Source: DAHUXN01 sp963811805
GTDB lineage: Bacteria; Acidobacteriota; Terriglobia; Acidiferrales; UBA7541
Assembly: GCA_963811805.1 (NCBI GenBank)
Contig: CAWESU010000001.1
Span: 2,356,001 to 2,420,000, forward strand
Reading direction: 5' to 3'
Length of the DNA stretch: 64,000 nucleotides
The position numbers and the translations under genes are program-made. Each line of letters begins with the position of its first letter. Position 1 is the first letter of the stretch. Shown one piece after another: positions 43,633-56,779 of the stretch. The notes below the pieces were generated by a model, which saw only the letters and a program-made list of their open reading frames with translations, was not told where the DNA came from and searched no databases.

Positions 43633-44346
43633 ATGAGCAAGGTAGGCGGAAAAAACATTGAGAAGGCGCGGAAACTGGTGGAAGCGCGCGCTTACAAATT
43701 GGGCGAGGCGGCCGAGCTTTTGAAGAAAACGCACTTCGTGAAGTTCGACGAGACGGTCGAGTTGGCCATCAATCTGGGCGTGGACCCGAAGCAATCGGAC
43801 CAGATGGTGCGCGGCACGGTGGTATTGCCGAACGGGCTGGGAAAATCGAAGCGCGTGCTGGTGATCGCCGGCGGCGAGAAAGTGCGCGAGGCGCAAGAGG
43901 CTGGAGCGGATTTCGTCGGCGGCGAGGATATGGTGACGAAGATCGCGGGCGGCTGGACGGATTACGACGCGGTGATCGCGACGCCGGATATGATGAAGTC
44001 GGCTGGCCGGTTGGGCAAAGTGCTGGGGCCGCGCGGCTTGATGCCGAATCCGAAGACCGGCACGGTGACGTTCGAAGTGGCGCGCGCGGTGAAGGAAATC
44101 AAGGCCGGCAAGGTGGAATTTCGGCTAGACAAGACCGGAATCATTCATTCGCCGATCGGGAAAATCAGTTTTGGAGCGCCGCAGCTTGCGGAAAACGCGC
44201 TGGCGCTTCTGGGCGCGGTGTCCAAGGCGAAGCCGGCGACGGCGAAGGGCAAATACATCCGCCGGGTGACGCTGACTTCGACGATGGGGCCGGGGATTTT
44301 GATCGACCACGTGGAAGTGGAAACCGCGGCATCGACGGCCGCATAA
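43633..44346 (+). CDS. rplA: 50S ribosomal protein L1
   Basis: A 237-aa protein with FDETVELAINLGVDPKQSDQ, VRGTVVLPNGLGKSKRVLV and the signature GRLGKVLGPRGLMPNPKTGT. It forms the L1 stalk at the exit side of the ribosome and in many bacteria represses its own operon. AGGAGAAG precedes the ATG. Only 22 bp separate it from rplJ, so the long L10 leader known in E. coli is absent. Confidence 0.97.
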   Translation: MSKVGGKNIEKARKLVEARAYKLGEAAELLKKTHFVKFDETVELAINLGVDPKQSDQMVRGTVVLPNGLGKSKRVLVIAGGEKVREAQEAGADFVGGEDMVTKIAGGWTDYDAVIATPDMMKSAGRLGKVLGPRGLMPNPKTGTVTFEVARAVKEIKAGKVEFRLDKTGIIHSPIGKISFGAPQLAENALALLGAVSKAKPATAKGKYIRRVTLTSTMGPGILIDHVEVETAASTAA

Positions 44347-44368
44347 AGTTTGGCGAGAGGACTTTGGC

Positions 44369-44938
44369 ATGGGGATGAAGAAGCAGGAGAAGAGGGACCA
44401 CGCGGACAAGCTTCGTGCTGAGCTGGCGAATGTGTCGACGGTGATTCTCTCGACGTTCCAGGGAATCACGGTGGAGCAGGATACGCAGCTTCGGCGCGCC
44501 GTGGAAAAGGCCGGCGGGCACTATCAAGTGGTGAAAAACACACTTGCGGAGCGAGCCGGTACGGGCACTCCCGTGGAACCGTTGCTGAAGGACTTGAAGC
44601 AAACGAATTCCATCGCCTACACGGCGACGGATCCTGTGGCGCTGGCCAAAGTGCTGAGCAAAGTGGCGAAGGACGTTCCGGCATTCAAGTTCCGCGCCGG
44701 CTGGGTAGAAGGGCGCGTGATTTCGATTGCGGAAATCCAGCAACTCGCACAACTGCCCAGCAAGGAAGAGTTGATCAGCAAGATCATGTTCCTGCTCAAC
44801 GCGCCGGCGCAGCGATTGGCTACGGTGATGGCAGCGGTATCGCGGAATTTGGCGGTGGTGACGAATGAAGCGGTGAAGGCCGGCAAATTCGGATCGGACG
44901 GCGCAGCAGAGCCCGCTCCAGAAACGAAATCGGAATAA
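44369..44938 (+). CDS. rplJ: 50S ribosomal protein L10
   Basis: A 189-aa stalk base protein. The N-terminal rRNA-binding part includes ADKLRAELANVSTVILSTFQ and the AVEKAGGHYQVVKNTLAERA region. The C-terminal helix that binds L7/L12 dimers ends near PAPETKSE. It lies directly before rplL. Confidence 0.96.
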   Translation: MGMKKQEKRDHADKLRAELANVSTVILSTFQGITVEQDTQLRRAVEKAGGHYQVVKNTLAERAGTGTPVEPLLKDLKQTNSIAYTATDPVALAKVLSKVAKDVPAFKFRAGWVEGRVISIAEIQQLAQLPSKEELISKIMFLLNAPAQRLATVMAAVSRNLAVVTNEAVKAGKFGSDGAAEPAPETKSE

Positions 44939-44970
44939 GAGTTTAACTTAACGGAGGGATGGAAAAAGCG

Positions 44971-45354
44971 ATGGCGAGCAAAGTGGAAACGATTCTGGAC
45001 GAGATCAAGGGCTTGACGCTCCTCGAGGCGTCGGACTTGGTCAAGAAGATGGAAGAGGCGTTCGGTGTCTCGGCTGCAGCGGCGGCTCCGATGATGGTTG
45101 CGGGCGGAGCAGCGGCGGGCGGCGCGGCTCCGGCGGAAGAGAAGACGGAGTTCACCGTGGTTCTCACCGAAGTCGGCGCGAACAAGATCAACGTGATTAA
45201 GGCGGTCCGCGAAGTCACGAGCCTCGGATTGAAAGAGGCGAAGGACCTGGTGGATGGCGCGCCCAAGCCGGTAAAGGAAGGCATCAACAAAGAAGAAGCC
45301 GCCACGATCAAGAAAAAGTTCGAAGACGCCGGAGCCAAGGTCGAGATCAAGTAG
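44971..45354 (+). CDS. rplL: 50S ribosomal protein L7/L12
   Basis: A protein of about 127 aa. The N-terminal dimerisation part is VETILDEIKGLTLLEASDLV, then an Ala/Gly-rich hinge and the C-terminal factor-binding domain EKTEFTVVLTEVGANKINVI with TSLGLKEAKDLVDGAPKPVK. An ATG at 44959 is also in frame, but it lies only 1 bp from GGAGGG. ATG 44971 gives the usual family length. Confidence 0.95.
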   Translation: MASKVETILDEIKGLTLLEASDLVKKMEEAFGVSAAAAAPMMVAGGAAAGGAAPAEEKTEFTVVLTEVGANKINVIKAVREVTSLGLKEAKDLVDGAPKPVKEGINKEEAATIKKKFEDAGAKVEIK

Positions 45355-45361
45355 TGCCGTT

Positions 45362-45438
45362 GGCGAGCAAAGATCGCCGAGCGACAAGGCATTCTTTCAC
45401 GCGCATGGTTCACCGAAATATCGGGTTTCACTGCGCGT
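45362..45438 (+). promoter_or_regulatory. Stem-loops between rplL and rpoB (possible attenuator or processing site)
   Basis: Two structures lie in the 162-bp gap. GGCGA/TCGCC (45362-45378) is a small hairpin. A longer stem has arms ACGCGCA (45399-45405) and TGCGCGT (45432-45438), enclosing a second hairpin CCGA-AATA-TCGG. No T tract follows. In E. coli the same gap has an attenuator and an RNase III site, so a similar role is possible. Confidence 0.4.
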
Positions 45439-45516
45439 CCTGCCCGGACTCTGTGCCGTGGTGTCCCTGCGGCAATTGTCCGGTTCCACCCTCACAAGGG
45501 AACGAGGTAAATCAGC

Positions 45517-48500
45517 ATGCGGAACGGTAATCGTTCGACACGTGAACGGAAACGTCTGGACTTCGCGCGCATTCGCGCGGCGGTGCAGATCCCGAACTTG
45601 ATCGACGTACAGAAGAAGTCCTACGAGCGCTTCTTGCAGATGGACAAACTGCCGAGCGAGCGCGAGGACACGGGACTGCAGTCGGTGTTTACGTCCGTCT
45701 TTCCGATACAGGATTTTCGCGGGCTATCGCAGCTCGACTTCGTAGATTATGCGATCGGCGACTGGGAGTGCAAGTGCGGCCATCTGCGCGGGCTACATCA
45801 CCTGCGCGCGACGTGCCGGAACTGCGGAGCTTCGGTGGTCACCAATCCGTACAAGACCGGCGATGTGGTGTGCACGAAATGCGGCGCGTTCAATCGCAAC
45901 ACGCCGACCTTTTGCAACAAGTGCGGCGATCCGGTCACGCTGCAATTGAAATATGACGTGAACGAATGCCAGGAACGGGGCATGACCTATTCCGCGCCGC
46001 TGAAGGTGACCATTCGACTGACTATCTACGACAAGGATCCGGAGAGCGGCGCGAAATCGATTCGCGACATCAAGGAGCAGGAAGTCTTCTACGGCGATAT
46101 TCCGCTGATGACGGAGAATGGAACGTTCATCATCAATGGAACGGAGCGGGTGATCGTCAGCCAGTTGCACCGCTCGCCGGGCGTGTTCTACGAGACCGCC
46201 AACAACCGTAGCTACTTCCTTGGGAAAATCATTCCCTATCGCGGATCGTGGGTGGAATTCGAATACGACACGAAGAACATTTTGTATGTGCGCATCGACC
46301 GCAAGCGCAAGTTCCTGGGCTCGATTTTCCTGCGCGCGCTGGGAATGAAGTCGAATGAGGAGATTCTGCGCACGTTCTATCAGGTGGAAAGAATTTCGCT
46401 GCGCGACCGGGAGTTGCTGTGGAACGTTTCCGAAGGGCTGGTTGATCGCAAGCTGGCGCATGAGATCAAGCACCCGCATTCAGGCGACGTGATCGTCGGA
46501 GCGCACAAGCGCATCACAGAGGCGCTCTACAAAGAAATGGTGAAGTCCCGGGTCAATCAAGTGGAGGCGACCCCGGTGGACCTGGAAGGGGCCGTGACGG
46601 TGGGCGAACTGGTAAACCGGCAGACCGGCGAAGTGCTGCTGGAAGCCAACAAGCCGCTGAATCCGGAAACGTGGGCGTCGCTCGCGGAGGCAGGAATTAC
46701 GGAAGTGGATGTGTGCTTCCCGGAGAGGGATGACGTTGGCCTGATCGTGAGCCGGACGCTCGACAAGGATGCCATTCGCAATTCGCGCGAAGCGCTGATT
46801 GAGATTTACCGCAAGCTGCGCCCGGGCGATCCGCCGACGCTGGAAACAGCTACTGCGCTTTTCAACGGCATGTTTTTTGACCCGCGGAAGTATGACTTCA
46901 GCCGCGTGGGCCGGCTGAAATTTAACATCAAGCTGGGGCTGGAGACGCCACTCGACAAGCGCACGCTCGATCCCGGGGACTTCGTCGCGGCGATCAAGTA
47001 CCTGTTGAAGCTGCGCCGCAATATCGGCACGGTGGACGACATCGATCACTTGGGCAATCGCCGCGTTCGCGCGGTGGGCGAATTGCTCGAAAATCAGTTC
47101 CGCATTGGCTTGGTGCGCATGGAACGAGCCATCAAGGAAAAGATGTCCGTATATCAGGAAATGTCGACGGCCATGCCGCACGATTTGGTGAACGCCAAGC
47201 CGGTGATGGCGGCGATTCGCGAGTTTTTCGGCAGTTCGCAGTTGAGCCAATTCATGGACCAGACCAATCCTTTGAGCGAGATCACGCACAAGCGGCGGCT
47301 TTCGGCGCTTGGGCCGGGCGGTCTCTCGCGCGAGCGCGCCGGATTCGAAGTGCGCGACGTGCATCCGACGCACTATGGCCGCATTTGTCCAATCGAAACG
47401 CCAGAAGGACCGAACATCGGGTTGATCAGCTCGCTTTCCTGCTACGCGCGGATCAACGAATTCGGGTTCATCGAGTCGCCCTATCGCAAGGTGAAGAACG
47501 GGCGCGTGATCGACTACGTGCAGATCGTCAATGCCGGCGGCAGCGAATTCAAGGCCGGGGAGATCGTCGAAAAGGAAAAAGTGGATTCGGCGAATGAAGA
47601 TCTGGCGCGCGGCAAGGTTACTTCCGAAGCGTATTGCTTCTACCTTTCCGCGTGGGAGGAAGACCGCTACGTGGTGGCGCAGGCCAACGCGTCGCTGGAC
47701 GACCGCGGCCGCATTACGACCGAGTTGGTCAATTGCCGCCAAGCTGGCAACTTCGTTCTGAAATCGCGCGATGAAGTGGATTACATCGACGTTTCGCCGA
47801 AGCAGTTAGTGTCCGTGGCGGCGAGCTTGATTCCGTTCCTTGAGAACGACGACGCGAACCGCGCACTGATGGGCTCGAACATGCAGCGCCAGGCTGTGCC
47901 GCTGATCAAGGGCGAAGCGCCGCTGGTGGGAACGGGCATGGAGCGCGTGACGGCGCACGACTCCGGAGCGGTGGTGAGCTGCAAACGCGACGGTATCATC
48001 GATCAGGTCGATTCGGAGCGCATCATCGTGCGCGTCGAATCGGACCAGTCGGGAGTGCTGAGCCGCGAAGTGGGTTCGGACATTTACCTGCTGACAAAGT
48101 TCAAGCGCTCGAATCAGAACACCTGCATCAATCAAAAGCCGCTGGTGCGCGCGGGAGACCGCGTTCGCCAAGGGCAAGTGCTGGCTGACGGACCGTGCAC
48201 GGATCGCGGCGAGCTGGCGCTGGGCCGCAACGTGCTGGTCGCGTTCCTGCCGTGGCGCGGCTACAACTTTGAGGACGCCATCCTGGTCAGCGAAAAGCTG
48301 GTGCAGGAGGATTACTACACTTCGATTCACATCGAAGAGTACGAAATCGAAGCGCGTGATACCAAGCTCGGTCCGGAAGAAATCACACGCGATATCCCCA
48401 ACATCAACGAAGGGTTTTTGCGCAATCTGGACGAGAGCGGCGTGATTCGCATCGGCGCCACGGTGAAGCCAGGCGACATTCTGGTGGGCAAAGTGACACC

Positions 48501-49953
48501 CAAGGGCGAAACCACACTCACGCCGGAAGAGAAGCTGCTGCGCGCGATCTTCGGCGAGAAGGCCGGAGACGTTCGCGACGCTTCGCTGTATTGTCCGCCG
48601 GGCATTGAGGGAACCATTGTCGACGTGAAGATTTTCTGCCGCAAGGGTGCCGAAAAGGACGAGCGTCACAAGGCCATCGAAGCGGCGCAAATCTTCAAGC
48701 TCGAAAAGAACCTCGCCGATGAAATCCGCATTCTCACCGACGAGCGCCTGAAGCGGCTTACGAGCTTGCTGGGCAGCCAAAAACTGATGGCTGACCTGCA
48801 CGACGAGCGTACCAATAAGCGGCTGCTGACCAAGGGCACGGAGCTCACGCGCGACATTCTGGAAAAAATCTCCACGCGCAACTTGAAGCGCCTGCGCCTG
48901 TCGGACAAGGACCCGTTGCTCATCGAGAAGATCGACGAAATCGAAGAGATGACGTCGCGACAGATCGATGTGCTACGGAAGATTACCGAAGAGCGCAAGG
49001 AAAAGCTGAAGAAGGGCGATGAGTTGCCGCCGGGCGTCATCAAGCTGGTGAAAGTGTACATCGCCATGAAGCGCAAGCTGTCGGTGGGCGACAAGATGGC
49101 CGGCCGCCACGGGAACAAGGGCGTGATCGCGCGAATCGTGCCGGCGGAAGACATGCCGTACTTGCCGGATGGCACGCCGGTCGAAATCGTGCTCAATCCG
49201 CTGGGCGTTCCGTCGCGCATGAACGTAGGCCAGATTCTGGAAACGCACTTGGGTTGGGCCTCGAAGGAACTGGGAGGCCAAATCGCCAAGCTGCTCGACG
49301 AAGAATCGCGCGCCGACGTCGTGCGCAAGTGGTTCAAGGATGCTTTTGGGCCAACGTCGGTTTGGGATTCCATCAAGGAGCTCGACGACGAGGAGATCAT
49401 CGATCTCGGCGAGCACTTCCGCGAAGGAATTCCGATGGCGACGCCGGTCTTCGACGGAGCGCGCGAAAAGGATATTCGCCAGCTCTTGCACGCGTCCAGC
49501 CTTCCCGAGACCGGCAAGATCACGCTCTATGACGGGATGACCGGCGATGTGTTCTCGCAGCAGGTAACCGTGGGCTACATTTACATGCTCAAACTCTCGC
49601 ATTTGGTCGACGACAAGATCCATGCGCGTTCCATCGGCCCGTATTCGCTGATCACCCAGCAGCCGCTCGGCGGAAAAGCGCAGTTCGGCGGCCAGCGCTT
49701 TGGAGAAATGGAAGTGTGGGCGCTCGAGGCGTATGGCGCCGCGCACATTCTCCAGGAGCTGCTCACGGCGAAATCGGACGATGTTTATGGGCGCGCCAAG
49801 ATTTACGAGGCCATCGTCAAAGGCGAGCCGGGAATCGAGCCCGGCGTGCCGGAATCTTTCAACGTGCTTGTTCGCGAATTGCAGTCGCTCTGCCTGGACG
49901 TGGAATTGATGAAGCGTCAGAAACCGCAGATCGAGCAGGCTGCAGCCGATTAA
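45517..49953 (+). CDS. rpoB: RNA polymerase subunit beta, with a double zinc-ribbon insertion
   Basis: A 1478-aa catalytic subunit. The core motifs are present: NGTFIINGTERVIVSQLHRS, the rifampicin region SSQLSQFMDQTNPLSEITHK, CPIETPEGPNIGLISSLS, and the C-terminal GGKAQFGGQRFGEMEVWALE. Between DFVDYAIGDWE and LKYDVNECQERGMTY (about residues 81-145) there is an insertion with Cys85, 87, 100, 103, 119, 122, 133 and 136, arranged as one CxC and three CxxC pairs. E. coli RpoB joins directly at this place. I recall the same insertion in other Acidobacteriota RpoB proteins. Two zinc sites are the likely reading. Confidence 0.97.
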   Translation: MRNGNRSTRERKRLDFARIRAAVQIPNLIDVQKKSYERFLQMDKLPSEREDTGLQSVFTSVFPIQDFRGLSQLDFVDYAIGDWECKCGHLRGLHHLRATCRNCGASVVTNPYKTGDVVCTKCGAFNRNTPTFCNKCGDPVTLQLKYDVNECQERGMTYSAPLKVTIRLTIYDKDPESGAKSIRDIKEQEVFYGDIPLMTENGTFIINGTERVIVSQLHRSPGVFYETANNRSYFLGKIIPYRGSWVEFEYDTKNILYVRIDRKRKFLGSIFLRALGMKSNEEILRTFYQVERISLRDRELLWNVSEGLVDRKLAHEIKHPHSGDVIVGAHKRITEALYKEMVKSRVNQVEATPVDLEGAVTVGELVNRQTGEVLLEANKPLNPETWASLAEAGITEVDVCFPERDDVGLIVSRTLDKDAIRNSREALIEIYRKLRPGDPPTLETATALFNGMFFDPRKYDFSRVGRLKFNIKLGLETPLDKRTLDPGDFVAAIKYLLKLRRNIGTVDDIDHLGNRRVRAVGELLENQFRIGLVRMERAIKEKMSVYQEMSTAMPHDLVNAKPVMAAIREFFGSSQLSQFMDQTNPLSEITHKRRLSALGPGGLSRERAGFEVRDVHPTHYGRICPIETPEGPNIGLISSLSCYARINEFGFIESPYRKVKNGRVIDYVQIVNAGGSEFKAGEIVEKEKVDSANEDLARGKVTSEAYCFYLSAWEEDRYVVAQANASLDDRGRITTELVNCRQAGNFVLKSRDEVDYIDVSPKQLVSVAASLIPFLENDDANRALMGSNMQRQAVPLIKGEAPLVGTGMERVTAHDSGAVVSCKRDGIIDQVDSERIIVRVESDQSGVLSREVGSDIYLLTKFKRSNQNTCINQKPLVRAGDRVRQGQVLADGPCTDRGELALGRNVLVAFLPWRGYNFEDAILVSEKLVQEDYYTSIHIEEYEIEARDTKLGPEEITRDIPNINEGFLRNLDESGVIRIGATVKPGDILVGKVTPKGETTLTPEEKLLRAIFGEKAGDVRDASLYCPPGIEGTIVDVKIFCRKGAEKDERHKAIEAAQIFKLEKNLADEIRILTDERLKRLTSLLGSQKLMADLHDERTNKRLLTKGTELTRDILEKISTRNLKRLRLSDKDPLLIEKIDEIEEMTSRQIDVLRKITEERKEKLKKGDELPPGVIKLVKVYIAMKRKLSVGDKMAGRHGNKGVIARIVPAEDMPYLPDGTPVEIVLNPLGVPSRMNVGQILETHLGWASKELGGQIAKLLDEESRADVVRKWFKDAFGPTSVWDSIKELDDEEIIDLGEHFREGIPMATPVFDGAREKDIRQLLHASSLPETGKITLYDGMTGDVFSQQVTVGYIYMLKLSHLVDDKIHARSIGPYSLITQQPLGGKAQFGGQRFGEMEVWALEAYGAAHILQELLTAKSDDVYGRAKIYEAIVKGEPGIEPGVPESFNVLVRELQSLCLDVELMKRQKPQIEQAAAD

Positions 49954-49955
49954 TC

Positions 49956-50011
49956 GTCCCGGCTTTGCCGGAGCAGAAACACGAATTTCATTGTCCCGGC
50001 TTTGCCGGGAC
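49956..50011 (+). repeat. Duplicated CCCGGC-TTT-GCCGG hairpin between rpoB and rpoC
   Basis: The first copy, at 49956-49974, is imperfect at its outer pairs. The second, at 49993-50011, is a perfect 8-bp stem, GTCCCGGC-TTT-GCCGGGAC. It ends 1 nt before the GGGAGG ribosome-binding site of rpoC. The copies lie 37 bp apart. It may be a REP-like element or an RNA structure that sets rpoC translation relative to rpoB. Confidence 0.7.
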
Positions 50012-50024
50012 GGGAGGTTAGCCC

Positions 50025-54212
<4,188 letters not shown>

Positions 54213-54235
54213 ATTCACACTTACGGAAACAGAAG

Positions 54236-54273
54236 AGCGGCGTGCGAAGGCAGCGCGCCGCTTTTTCTTTTTT
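54236..54273 (+). terminator. Intrinsic terminator of the rpoBC transcript
   Basis: The stem AGCGGCG (54236-54242)/CGCCGCT (54256-54262) is followed by TTTTTCTTTTTT. It starts 23 bp after the rpoC stop, so the ribosomal protein-polymerase operon ends here. Confidence 0.9.
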
Positions 54274-54424
54274 GGCCCAACGCTTTTCCGTGGCTCCATG
54301 CTCGCAGTGAACCTCTGGAAACTCAGTTTTCTTTCCGATTTGTCGGCACAATCCGGCAGCCGCTACAATGGTTTGAATAGGTACGCACGTTCCGCCGGTC
54401 TTGCAGTGGCGAGCGTCGGCTTAT

Positions 54425-56770
54425 ATGTCGAAAAAGAAAAAAACCGGCGACGGTGTTCCTCCGCAAAGCGAATCCAGCGCACAACCTTGGCCGCCAGAGA
54501 GTGCTCGAAGCCGAGAGCTCTTTGAAGTCGTAGCGCGCTCGCAGCGCGGTTTCCGCGAGCTGATCGACAGCTTTGATCGCATCGCCTTCAACTTGTCGCT
54601 CGATGGCCGCATCCAGGTCATCAATCGCCGATTCGCGGACGTCTTGGGCCTACCCTTCGCCGCTATCGTGGACCATCCGCTGGATGAGTTCGTCGCCGAA
54701 CCGAAGCGCGAAGAACTCGCGCGGGCCTTACCCCATTTTCTCGAGAAGCGTTTTTGGGCGGGCGTCGTGCCGGTGCGTTGGAAGTCGCAGCCGGAAGTGC
54801 ACTTTTACGATTGCACGCTGTACGCCGTTGTAAAGGACGGCAAGGTGACCGGCGTAAGCGGCTTGGCGCGCGATATTTCGCTGCAGCGGGAAGCGGAATC
54901 GCGTTTTACGGACCTCTTTGAAACGTTGCACGAAGGAGTTTACTTTGCTGCTCCCAGCGGAGAGCTCCTTGACGTGAACCCGGCGGCGGTTCGCATGCTG
55001 GGATACGAAAGCAAAGACGAATTGCTCGCGCAGCCCGTCGAACGGCATTTTGTCGCCGCCACCGAGAGCGCTGCTTTATGGGAGGAATTGCGGAGATCGG
55101 GTTCTGTCCGTGACCGCGAGGTGACCTTGCGGCGCAAGGACGGCTCACTGATCCGCGCGCTCCATTCCAGCGTGGCGATACGCGACGCGGCCGGTGAATT
55201 TGTCCGCTTCCAGGGCTCGCTCGTGGACATCACCGAGCGCGGCCAGATGGAGCGGCGTTTGCGCGAGGAACAGGAGTTCGTGCGCCGGCTGGTTGCGTGC
55301 TTTCCGGACATTATTGTGGTGCTCGACAAGAGCGGACGCTATACGTTCGTGAGTCCGCGCGTTCAGGAATTCCTAGGCTACACACCGGATGATTATCTTG
55401 GGGCCAGCCTCCAAGAGCGTCCGCACCCGGACGACCGCGATTCGCTTCTCAGTTTCTTTCGCAGCCTGACGAATGGCGAAGTCAGCTTTGGTGCGGTGGA
55501 ATATCGTACGGCGCACAAGAACGGCGGTTGGCGAACGGTGCGCGCGAACGCCAGCCCGCTGACCAACGCCGAGGGCCAGATCATTGGAGTTGTCGCCTCC
55601 GCCAGGGACGTCACCGAATCGAAGCGTTTGGAGCAACAATTGATGCAATCGGAGAAGCTGGCGGCCATCGGGCAAATGGTTTCCGGCGTGGCGCACGAGC
55701 TGAATAATCCACTCACGGCCATCCTCGGCGTGAGCGACTTGCTGCAGGAGCGAACGACGGATGAGGCCTCGCGCCGCCAGGTTCAGTTGATTCACAAGCA
55801 GGCGCGCAAGGCCGCGGAGCTTGTTCAGGGATTGCTGATGTTTTCCCGGCCATCCCGACATCAGAGCCAGCACGTTCGCGTTGCGGACTTGATTGCTCGC
55901 GCGATCGAATTGCACAAAGCGGAATTGGAATCTCGGCACATTGCCGTGAGCGTGGACGCAGCGGCGGGCTTGCCGTTGATTGAGGCGGATCCGCAGCACA
56001 TGACGCAAGTCTTCGTCAATCTGCTCTCGAACGCCGAACAGGCCATCGCATCAGTGAGCGATCACGGCCGGATCTCTATTCACATGGGTGCTGCAGATGG
56101 GCAACAGGAAATCTTGATTGATGATGACGGGCCGGGCATCCGGCCAGACATTCGTTCGAAGATATTCGATCCGTTCTTTACCACACATCGCACCAGCGGG
56201 GGGTCAGGGCTGGGGCTGACGATTTGCCTGGTCATTGTGAAAGAACACGGCGGGACCATTGAAGCGCAAACAGCCCCGACGGGCGGCGGCCGGTTTCGCA
56301 TTCTGTTGCCTTCGGCGAAGGGAGCGGCTGTGTCTGCGAAAACGCCAGACCGCTCGAGCCGCGGCGATTTGAAGAGCCGGTCGATTCTCGTGGTCGATGA
56401 CGAGGCCGGCATTCGGGATTTGGTTCAACAGGGCCTGGCAGCGCGGGGAGCCGCCGTGGATGCTGCTGAAACAGGAGAAGAGGCGTGGGATCTGCTGATG
56501 TCTCGGTCGTATGACCTGGTGCTATGCGACTGCAACTTGGGAGGCGAAAGCGGATCTGGGCTCTTCGAGAGAATTACGAACAGGAAAAGCTCTCAGCCCG
56601 TGCGATTTGTGCTGATGACCGGCGAGTTGTTGGATGCGGAGCAGATATCCACTTGGGAGAAAAAGGGACTGAGGGTGCTGCAGAAGCCATTTCAGATTTC
56701 AGAACTCGTAGCAGTACTCGAAGGGATGCTTTCTGCATCGGCGCCGGAACTAAAATCCATCGAGCGCTAG
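54425..56770 (+). CDS. Multi-PAS hybrid histidine kinase with receiver domain
   Basis: A protein of about 781 aa without membrane helices, so it is a cytoplasmic sensor. Three PAS domains (about residues 40-160, 165-285 and 290-410; e.g. FNLSLDGRIQVINRRFADVL, LLDVNPAAVRMLGYESKDEL, FVSPRVQEFLGYTPDDYLGA) are followed by HisKA with MVSGVAHELNNPLTAILGVS (phospho-His). The HATPase domain has SNAEQAIASV, DDGPGIRPDIRSKIFDPFFT and SGGSGLGLTICLVIVKEHGG. The C-terminal receiver has the acidic pair DDEAG and phospho-Asp in LVLCDCNLGGESG. An upstream TTG (54401) is possible. There is no response-regulator gene beside it, so the output is unknown. Confidence 0.9.
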   Translation: MSKKKKTGDGVPPQSESSAQPWPPESARSRELFEVVARSQRGFRELIDSFDRIAFNLSLDGRIQVINRRFADVLGLPFAAIVDHPLDEFVAEPKREELARALPHFLEKRFWAGVVPVRWKSQPEVHFYDCTLYAVVKDGKVTGVSGLARDISLQREAESRFTDLFETLHEGVYFAAPSGELLDVNPAAVRMLGYESKDELLAQPVERHFVAATESAALWEELRRSGSVRDREVTLRRKDGSLIRALHSSVAIRDAAGEFVRFQGSLVDITERGQMERRLREEQEFVRRLVACFPDIIVVLDKSGRYTFVSPRVQEFLGYTPDDYLGASLQERPHPDDRDSLLSFFRSLTNGEVSFGAVEYRTAHKNGGWRTVRANASPLTNAEGQIIGVVASARDVTESKRLEQQLMQSEKLAAIGQMVSGVAHELNNPLTAILGVSDLLQERTTDEASRRQVQLIHKQARKAAELVQGLLMFSRPSRHQSQHVRVADLIARAIELHKAELESRHIAVSVDAAAGLPLIEADPQHMTQVFVNLLSNAEQAIASVSDHGRISIHMGAADGQQEILIDDDGPGIRPDIRSKIFDPFFTTHRTSGGSGLGLTICLVIVKEHGGTIEAQTAPTGGGRFRILLPSAKGAAVSAKTPDRSSRGDLKSRSILVVDDEAGIRDLVQQGLAARGAAVDAAETGEEAWDLLMSRSYDLVLCDCNLGGESGSGLFERITNRKSSQPVRFVLMTGELLDAEQISTWEKKGLRVLQKPFQISELVAVLEGMLSASAPELKSIER

Positions 56771-56779
56771 GATCCCGCG

